Origin: Phormidesmis priestleyi BC1401
GTDB taxonomy: Bacteria; Cyanobacteriota; Cyanobacteriia; Leptolyngbyales; Leptolyngbyaceae
Assembly: GCF_001650195.1 (NCBI RefSeq)
Contig: NZ_LXYR01000041.1
Span: forward strand, 1-47,065
Length of the DNA: 47,065 nt
Reading direction: 5' to 3'
Position 1 is the first letter of the stretch; each line of letters starts with the position of its first letter. Below are positions 42,029 to 47,065 of the stretch, piece by piece. The notes under the pieces were generated by a model. It saw nothing but the letters and a program-made list of their open reading frames with translations, had not been told where the DNA came from and searched no databases. Both the position numbers and the translations under genes were made by a program.

Positions 42029-43570
42029 TTACGACTCATAGTCTCCGCCCGATCCGTACTTCCAGGCATCAATCCAGCGATGCCAATAATATTGCTGAAT
42101 GGGCAATAAATTTTTCACCCAAGGCTCTAAGAGTCGCCCCAACTGATAAAAAACCGAATAGCCAGCTAAATTAACTGCGTGTCTCATCCAATCGAGTAAA
42201 GTCAAGATTCCAACTTGAGGAATAATCTTAAAAATGATACCTGGATGGCGAACTCCTGTGTTAATTAAAGTTTGAAACAGAGGCACAAATTGCACCACAT
42301 CCTGAAGGAAGGGTTTGAGAACTGGGTCGCCTAGCTGCTGCATTTCATCAAAGACGATCGCCAGCAGTTGATTAATTTGATTTGGCTCGATCGTTTGATT
42401 GATTCCTGCACTCATCGCCCGTTGAAACAACCAGGTCACGGCTAGATTTGGCTGGTAAGGCTGCAACAGTCCCAGTTCATTTTGATCTAAGCTATCGGTT
42501 TCTAATGCTTCGTCAATGCCTGCTGTCAGCCGTTCTAAATGACGCACCATCGCCCCAAAACCGCCAAAGCTCAAAGGAGATTGGCTGCCGCTACTGTCAC
42601 CAACTGGCAGGATACGATCCCACTTTAATTGCAGCGGACTGTCACGATAGCACGGGAAAAATCCAAATAAAGCTCGTTGAAACTGCAGGTGAGAAAGTTC
42701 GACGTTTTGATAGTCGGGAAGCAATCGCAAATACTCTTCAAATAGAGTTTCTAAGGTAAAGCGATCGGGGTGAGCATCCAAATAAGTAAACAGATAGGTT
42801 GTCCTGCCGTCTCGTGCCGGAAATGCTTCCCAAAAATATTGACACTGATGCTGCAACGGCGTAAATGAAACAATCAAATCACCAGAATTATTTGCCGGAA
42901 ACCCTGTTGCACAACTGCCCACAACTAGACAAACTGCATCTGGTTTTTGTCCGTGTCTCGCTTGTCGCACCACAGGCGAAAAGTGACCCATCGCATCCAA
43001 CATGATTCGCGCTGTAAATCTTCCTTGAAGACACACCCCATTGGGATGAATAGTCACTTCTTCAAATGGTGTTTCTTCAAATAGCTCGCCACCCGTTTTA
43101 AGAAACTTCTGCTTTAGTATTTCTAACAAAAAAACGGGGTCAACCCCAATGTTGAGAACATCTTTTGCGAATACATCAGAGCCGCCCAAAAAGCTGACGC
43201 GAACCGGATTGAATTCAGTAGAGATTGCCTTTTCTAACTCGTCTTCAGTCAGCAACTTTAACTCAACAAATACCTGCAACTCTTTGCGCGAGATATTCCA
43301 CTCTTGCTCCCGTCCTTTCAAAGTTTTGCTTTCTAGCAAGGCGATGCGCCATCCCTTCTGAACCAATGCGGTGCCGATCAAAATCCCCAATGTGCCGCCA
43401 CAAATCACGACATCCCACTCAACGGTTTCTAACCACCCATCACTTTCTCGGACGATCGTAGCAACAGGTAACGTGTCTTCTCGCAGCGATCGCCACAGGT
43501 CATCGGTTCGACGCAACCCACCCAGCGCATCGCCCGGAAGTTGAGAAAGGATTTGTTCGGTTAAAGTCAT
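42029..43570 (-). CDS. CruP-like lycopene cyclase family flavoprotein
   Basis: A 513-residue FAD-dependent protein similar to CruP, the paralogue of the lycopene cyclase CruA. The dinucleotide-binding motif VVICGGTLGILIGTALVQKG lies at about residues 54-73. The substrate-domain signature GDSSGSQSPLSFGGFGAMVRH is near residue 330. CruP proteins are conserved in oxygenic phototrophs and have been linked to limiting carotenoid epoxide or photo-oxidative damage rather than to clear cyclase activity. It is co-directional with the SirB1-type gene (27-base gap), and the ketoacyl synthase gene lies 39 bases upstream. Confidence 0.78.
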   Translation of the reverse strand: MTLTEQILSQLPGDALGGLRRTDDLWRSLREDTLPVATIVRESDGWLETVEWDVVICGGTLGILIGTALVQKGWRIALLESKTLKGREQEWNISRKELQVFVELKLLTEDELEKAISTEFNPVRVSFLGGSDVFAKDVLNIGVDPVFLLEILKQKFLKTGGELFEETPFEEVTIHPNGVCLQGRFTARIMLDAMGHFSPVVRQARHGQKPDAVCLVVGSCATGFPANNSGDLIVSFTPLQHQCQYFWEAFPARDGRTTYLFTYLDAHPDRFTLETLFEEYLRLLPDYQNVELSHLQFQRALFGFFPCYRDSPLQLKWDRILPVGDSSGSQSPLSFGGFGAMVRHLERLTAGIDEALETDSLDQNELGLLQPYQPNLAVTWLFQRAMSAGINQTIEPNQINQLLAIVFDEMQQLGDPVLKPFLQDVVQFVPLFQTLINTGVRHPGIIFKIIPQVGILTLLDWMRHAVNLAGYSVFYQLGRLLEPWVKNLLPIQQYYWHRWIDAWKYGSGGDYES

Positions 43571-43609
43571 GCCAGTTTTGTGATAATCCTCCTAGCCAGC
43601 TTAACCCTG

Positions 43610-44746
43610 TTAATGCTCTCGCAGACCGAAGCAAACTACGGCGTTCTGTCCTCCAAACCCAAAACTAAAATTGAGAACGTTTTGCACAGACGCAGATCGA
43701 GGGCTATCTACAAAATCTAAATCAAAGTCTGATTGGTTTAGCCCGACACAAGGCGGCAAGATTTGATGTCGCAAAGCCATCAAACAAAACGCGGCACCCA
43801 ACGTTCCTGACGCTCCGATCGTGTGACCTGTCGCCCCCTTCGTTGAACTCACAGGCACACCAGATGGAAATAACTGCTGAATTAAGTGAGCCTCATTGCG
43901 ATCGTTTAACTGCGTCGAGGTTCCGTGAGCATGAATGTAGTCAATGTCTTGAGGTGAAAGTCCGCTTTGTTTGAGACAGTGCCGGACAGCAGAGATCGCG
44001 GCTCGACTCTCTGGCTCCGGTGCGCTGACGTGATAACCATCTGCGGTCAATCCAAATCCTAAAATCTGACCATAGATCTTAGCGCCTCGATGAGTTGCCA
44101 GCCTTGCGGATTCCAAGACTAAAATGGCTCCTCCCTCACCGAGCACTAATCCTTCACGATCGCGATCGAATGGATAACAGCCCGTCTTGGCTAACGCGCC
44201 CATCCGATCGAATCCAATCAGCGTCAGGGGTGTGATCGCCGCTTCTATGGCTCCCACAATCACCCGTTCGCAGTGCCCCGTTTGAATCAATTCATAGCCT
44301 TGGGCGATCGCCCAAATTCCCGTCGCGCACGCTGCCATCGGAGACAAAACCGCAGCCTGTGTTTGAAGAAGGTGAGCTGCCGCGATCGCCGCTCGATTTG
44401 GCAGTGTCTCTAACCAGCTTTTTAACGAGGTTAACTCATTCTCACGATACCGTCGAGACAGCTTTTCCCACTCAGCCTGATTGCCTCGACTCGACCCAAC
44501 CACTACCCCGCAGTCAGGCAAAGGCAGCGAAAGCCCCGCATCTTGAATTGCCTCCAGCACGACTCGCTGAGTCAGTGACACCAGTTCCGCAGGTTGGTCA
44601 TTGATGAGCGCTAAAGGAGTTGTCTTTAAATCCAAAAAAGGTTGGTAGAGTCGAATGCCCGATCGCTGTTCTACCAACCTATTCCAGCTATCTTCTAAGT
44701 TGCCTAGCGCTGAAGCTAGTCCAACGCCCGTTACCACAACCGCCAT
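43610..44746 (-). CDS. Beta-ketoacyl-ACP synthase (KAS II-like)
   Basis: A 378-residue condensing enzyme. The active-site cysteine is in SPMAACATGIWAIAQGYE (about residue 137), and the two histidines are in YIHAHGTSTQLND and KGATGHTIGASG, so the Cys-His-His triad is complete. It is 30 or more residues shorter than typical FabF, mainly in loops. It starts VVVTGVGLASALGNLEDSWN. It may elongate fatty acids, or serve a specialised acyl chain. The context (CruP-like gene downstream, cyclophilin upstream) does not explain its role. A main FabF gene elsewhere in the genome would make this a paralogue. Confidence 0.9.
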   Translation of the reverse strand: MAVVVTGVGLASALGNLEDSWNRLVEQRSGIRLYQPFLDLKTTPLALINDQPAELVSLTQRVVLEAIQDAGLSLPLPDCGVVVGSSRGNQAEWEKLSRRYRENELTSLKSWLETLPNRAAIAAAHLLQTQAAVLSPMAACATGIWAIAQGYELIQTGHCERVIVGAIEAAITPLTLIGFDRMGALAKTGCYPFDRDREGLVLGEGGAILVLESARLATHRGAKIYGQILGFGLTADGYHVSAPEPESRAAISAVRHCLKQSGLSPQDIDYIHAHGTSTQLNDRNEAHLIQQLFPSGVPVSSTKGATGHTIGASGTLGAAFCLMALRHQILPPCVGLNQSDFDLDFVDSPRSASVQNVLNFSFGFGGQNAVVCFGLREH

Positions 44747-44804
44747 GTCTGAAACGTTTAATTTCGAGTCTTATTCCCGGTTGAAAACTCAACCTAAAAT
44801 CTTC

Positions 44805-45542
44805 CTACCCTTTTTTGAGATTTTCAATTCCTTGAGTGACTTTAGCAGACTCAATCCGATCGCCCTGCTGAATTTTATCGACAACTTCCATCCCTTGAGT
44901 CACATAGCCAAATACAGCATAGTCGCCGTCTAAAGATTGCTGGTCAGCCAAAACAATATAAAACTGCGAGGAAGCAGAATCAGGAGACCCCGATCGCGCC
45001 ATCGCCACTGCACCACGGGTGTGCTTGAGCTTTGGATTTTTCGCCTCTAAAGTTTTGCCATAGACGATCGAATCACTTGCTTTGTCAGGCTTAATTTCTA
45101 AAGGAATATTGCGAATCTGATTCGTTGCCGGATCGATGAAACCACCCGTTCCCAACTGCTCTAATGGAAAGTTAGGATTTTTCCCTTGGGGGTCGCCGCC
45201 CTGCACGACAAAGGGCTGCGGCTCTCGCACAACCCGATGAAACACCAAGCCGTCATAGACTTTACGATCAACCAGATCCACAAAATTGCCTGACGTAACG
45301 GGGGCATCGGTGCCGTTGGCCTCGATCGTAATCGGAGCACCCTTCACCGTCATCACAACCGTCGCTTTGCCCTCTAACCGAGGCAAATTCGCAGCTTGAG
45401 AACTCGGAGTCGCAGACGCAGAAGCCGTAGCAGATGGGGAAGCAGTAGGAGCCGACCCTGCCTGCTGAGGATTACACCCCACGATCGCGAACATGGCGAC
45501 AGCCAATGTCGATAGAAGCCAGTTTCGGATTTTTGTCTGCAT
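44805..45542 (-). CDS. Cyclophilin-type peptidyl-prolyl isomerase, lipoprotein
   Basis: A 245-residue protein with a lipobox (FAIVGC, cysteine near residue 23) after a basic N-terminus, so it should be lipid-anchored outside the cytoplasmic membrane. A Ser/Ala/Thr/Pro linker follows to about residue 50. The cyclophilin domain includes FVDLVDRKVYDGLVFHRVV, FVVQGGDPQGKN, RGAVAMARSGSPDSASSQFY and YAVFGYVTQGMEVVDKI. The catalytic arginine of cyclophilins is in FHRVV. It catalyses proline isomerisation during folding of exported or thylakoid-lumen proteins. A long spacer with a MITE-like element lies upstream of it. Confidence 0.93.
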   Translation of the reverse strand: MQTKIRNWLLSTLAVAMFAIVGCNPQQAGSAPTASPSATASASATPSSQAANLPRLEGKATVVMTVKGAPITIEANGTDAPVTSGNFVDLVDRKVYDGLVFHRVVREPQPFVVQGGDPQGKNPNFPLEQLGTGGFIDPATNQIRNIPLEIKPDKASDSIVYGKTLEAKNPKLKHTRGAVAMARSGSPDSASSQFYIVLADQQSLDGDYAVFGYVTQGMEVVDKIQQGDRIESAKVTQGIENLKKG

Positions 45543-45949
45543 TTTTAGTTACCCATTTCAACAAAGCCACCTAATATCTTACGCACCTTCGGCTCAAATG
45601 GACGGCTTCGAGATCCGACAAATCGCAGAACCAATTCCTGCACAACTCACTTTTTGGCAGTCCCATAAGTTTGAACGCCTATCTCACTTAAGGAAAGTGA
45701 CACAAAATGTATTAAATTTCTTGCAAAAGTCTGAAGATTCCCTCATCCCCCAACCCCTTCTCCAAAGCTTGGGAAAAGGGGAGCCAGATTTCAAAGTCCC
45801 TTTCCCAATTGTGGGAGAGGGATTTAGGGTGAGGGCAGGGACTTTTGCAAGAGGTCTAATGCTTTCTCAGTGAAAAAGACGCAATTCTAAGTTTCGTCAG
45901 TCGAACTTTAGAATCACGTCTTCACAGAACCGTTGAACGCTCAGACTGA
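45543..45949. other. Intergenic region containing a MITE-like element
   Basis: These 407 bases lie between the cyclophilin and ycf4 genes (both minus strand). About 150 bases are the MITE-like element at 45711-45860; the rest should hold the cyclophilin promoter and the ycf4 3' end. No gene was recognised. Confidence 0.5.
45711..45860. mobile_element. MITE-like element with TCTTGCAAAAGTC ends, copy 7 of hairpin repeat
   Basis: A 150-bp element. Its ends are perfect over 13 bases (TCTTGCAAAAGTC at 45719 against GACTTTTGCAAGA ending 45852), and 18 of 21 bases match when extended to ATTA (45711-45731 and 45840-45860). The interior is the hairpin core in reverse orientation (CCCTCATCCCCCAACCCCTT on the plus strand), nearly the complement of copy 4. 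Confidence 0.85.
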
Positions 45950-46516
45950 CTACAGCCCCTCTAGAGGTACACTCAAAAACCTGGCGAGTGATGCTGCCTC
46001 ATTCTCTAGCTCGGATAGCGATAAGGGCTGACCCACCCGCGTTAGAGGAATATCCCGCATTCCCTTGACTCGCAGATAGAGCGATCGCCGCGGGTTAACT
46101 CCTTCTCTCAAAATCGCTTTGACCGCCTGAACATCACTCAATTGACAGTCCAACTCGATCTTGCGATTCTTACCAGGAAATCCCCAGCGAAAAATCTTCA
46201 TCTGACCCGTCTGCTTATTAAACTCGTTGTATCCGCCGCCTAAATCCCACACAACGCTAAGCCAAAGATAAGTGGCTAACAGCAGCGCTGCAACGCCATA
46301 AAACCCCATCACCAACCCTTGAGGGACAAAAATCAGCTTTGTTGGATCGGCAAACGGGAGAAAATTGGTCTTGGTATAGCTAGAAATCGATGCCAGCAAA
46401 AACCCTGTCCCCCCGATCGAGACCACACTCGCCCACCAATAATTGCTAAACCGTCTCGATCCTAAAATCTGCTGGCGCAGAATAAGACTATCGATGGAGG
46501 CTGTCTGTGCAGTCAT
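45950..46516 (-). CDS. ycf4: Photosystem I assembly protein Ycf4
   Basis: A 188-residue Ycf4, a thylakoid membrane protein that helps assemble photosystem I. Two membrane helices (NYWWASVVSIGGTGFLLASIS and GLVMGFYGVAALLLATYLWL) are followed by the conserved FNKQTGQMKIFRWGFPGKNR and LRVKGMRDIPLTRVGQPLSL. The ATG at 46516 is preferred to the one at 46573 because the longer N-terminus (MLGLSIEFLHCNF) is not seen in the family. It is divergent from psbD, an arrangement that fits shared control of photosystem genes. Confidence 0.95.
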   Translation of the reverse strand: MTAQTASIDSLILRQQILGSRRFSNYWWASVVSIGGTGFLLASISSYTKTNFLPFADPTKLIFVPQGLVMGFYGVAALLLATYLWLSVVWDLGGGYNEFNKQTGQMKIFRWGFPGKNRKIELDCQLSDVQAVKAILREGVNPRRSLYLRVKGMRDIPLTRVGQPLSLSELENEAASLARFLSVPLEGL

Positions 46517-46962
46517 GAAATCACCAGACCCTAAGAAATTACAATGTAGGAACTCGATCGACAAACCTAGCAAACTTCAAGCAGCGCGTCTAGAAACCAG
46601 AACGTCAGAAATCTTAAATTGTGCCCAATCAACCCTAGACTAATATATTACGTTCCTCGGTTGTCTATTAGCAGGGGTGTTACTAAACGACACTTTGCCC
46701 GATCGTGACCTTAAGTGACGCTTTATGACGTTTGGTAAGCAAAACTACTCAGTAGAAAAAAGAAATCTCAGAAACGCATAATTTCCTCATAAACGACGAA
46801 ATCTATGCTGGGTCCAGAGAATTTGCCAAAAATCTATAAAAAGTTAGCTGAGACGGTACGTTTCGCTTTGTAAAAATTCTAATTTCTCATATTATAAATA
46901 GACATATAAACACGTTCACTCTAGAGAACCTGCACTTTTAGTAAATCTGAAGGGTTTAACTT
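46517..46962. other. Divergent ycf4/psbD regulatory region
   Basis: These 446 bases between ycf4 and psbD hold both promoters. The right third is AT-rich. Apart from the tentative psbD promoter, no specific operator was assigned. Confidence 0.5.
46868..46895 (+). promoter_or_regulatory. Possible psbD promoter
   Basis: TTGTAA (46868-46873) and TATTAT (46890-46895), 16 bases apart, resemble a group-1 sigma promoter and would give a psbD leader of about 60 bases. It was chosen by eye only. Confidence 0.35.
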
Positions 46963-47065
46963 ATGACCATTGCAGTTGGACGCGCTCAACCCACGAGAGG
47001 CGTATTTGACGCTCTCGATGACTGGTTGAAACGCGATCGCTTCGTCTTTATCGGCTGGTCTGGGC
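46963..47065 (+). CDS. psbD: Photosystem II D2 protein, N-terminus (cut by window edge)
   Basis: The 34 codons visible start [20 protein letters not shown] and continue [14 protein letters not shown], the conserved N-terminus of D2 up to the first membrane helix. D2 pairs with D1 to form the photosystem II reaction centre. The rest lies beyond the window. Cyanobacteria usually encode psbC just after psbD and keep a second psbD copy, but neither can be checked here. Confidence 0.97.
   Translation, partial: MTIAVGRAQPTRGVFDALDDWLKRDRFVFIGWSG

Noticed and set aside
14562-45860. Seven similar GC-rich repeats as a possible CRISPR array
   Set aside because: The copies are kilobases apart with no regular spacers and no cas genes.

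Overview
The window looks like chromosomal DNA of a cyanobacterium, most likely a filamentous Leptolyngbya-type one, though the genus cannot be fixed from sequence alone. The evidence is the dense scatter of the HIP1 octamer GCGATCGC and its GATCG core, together with phycobilin, photosystem and cyanobacterial carbon-metabolism genes: pcyA, ycf4, the start of psbD, the tal-zwf-opcA cluster, a CAAD-domain protein and a CruP-like flavoprotein. No rRNA, tRNA, CRISPR array or prophage was seen.

Layout. 1-4.2 kb: a mini CoiA-like nuclease, then a cyclic-nucleotide-binding protein next to a 1014-residue transporter-HEAT-repeat protein. 4.5-6.8 kb: a small secreted protein, infC and an alpha/beta hydrolase. 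6.9-9.9 kb: an accessory patch with two exported hypothetical proteins, a frameshifted secreted protein and an ISAs1-type insertion sequence whose transposase is split at a run of eight A. 9.9-14.5 kb: a DUF1611 (DgcN-like) gene, a DUF4258/DUF2283 pair with a broken first gene, hisA, a BAX-inhibitor-like gene and a dipeptide-epimerase-like gene. 14.8-17.6 kb: pcyA, a metallophosphoesterase and an acidic hypothetical. 17.8-21.9 kb: tal, zwf and opcA, the oxidative pentose phosphate entry. 22-27.5 kb: a HAD phosphatase, a CAAD protein, an esterase, a tightly overlapping ECF sigma / anti-sigma / Spy-like operon, and an SDR enzyme. 27.6-30.6 kb: divergent succinyl-CoA-ligase-like subunits and DUF2584, followed by an N-terminal protease remnant. 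31-38.2 kb: an acetoacetate-decarboxylase-like gene, a bifunctional RelA/SpoT, a hypothetical, a frameshifted rpsU (bS21) and a membrane GTPase. 38.6-47 kb: an MscS-like channel, an SRPBCC protein, a SirB1-type protein, a CruP-like protein, a ketoacyl-ACP synthase, a lipoprotein cyclophilin, ycf4 and, divergently, psbD cut by the window edge.

The most unusual signal is a family of seven intergenic, GC-rich multi-hairpin repeats (CCCTCACCC...GGGTGAGGG type). At least four copies sit inside short elements with perfect terminal inverted repeats. Three unrelated terminus types carry the same kind of core, so the core looks like a shared passenger of several non-autonomous (MITE-like) elements. 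There are also at least five decayed or frameshifted genes: the secreted protein, the transposase, the DUF4258 toxin-like gene, rpsU and the protease remnant.
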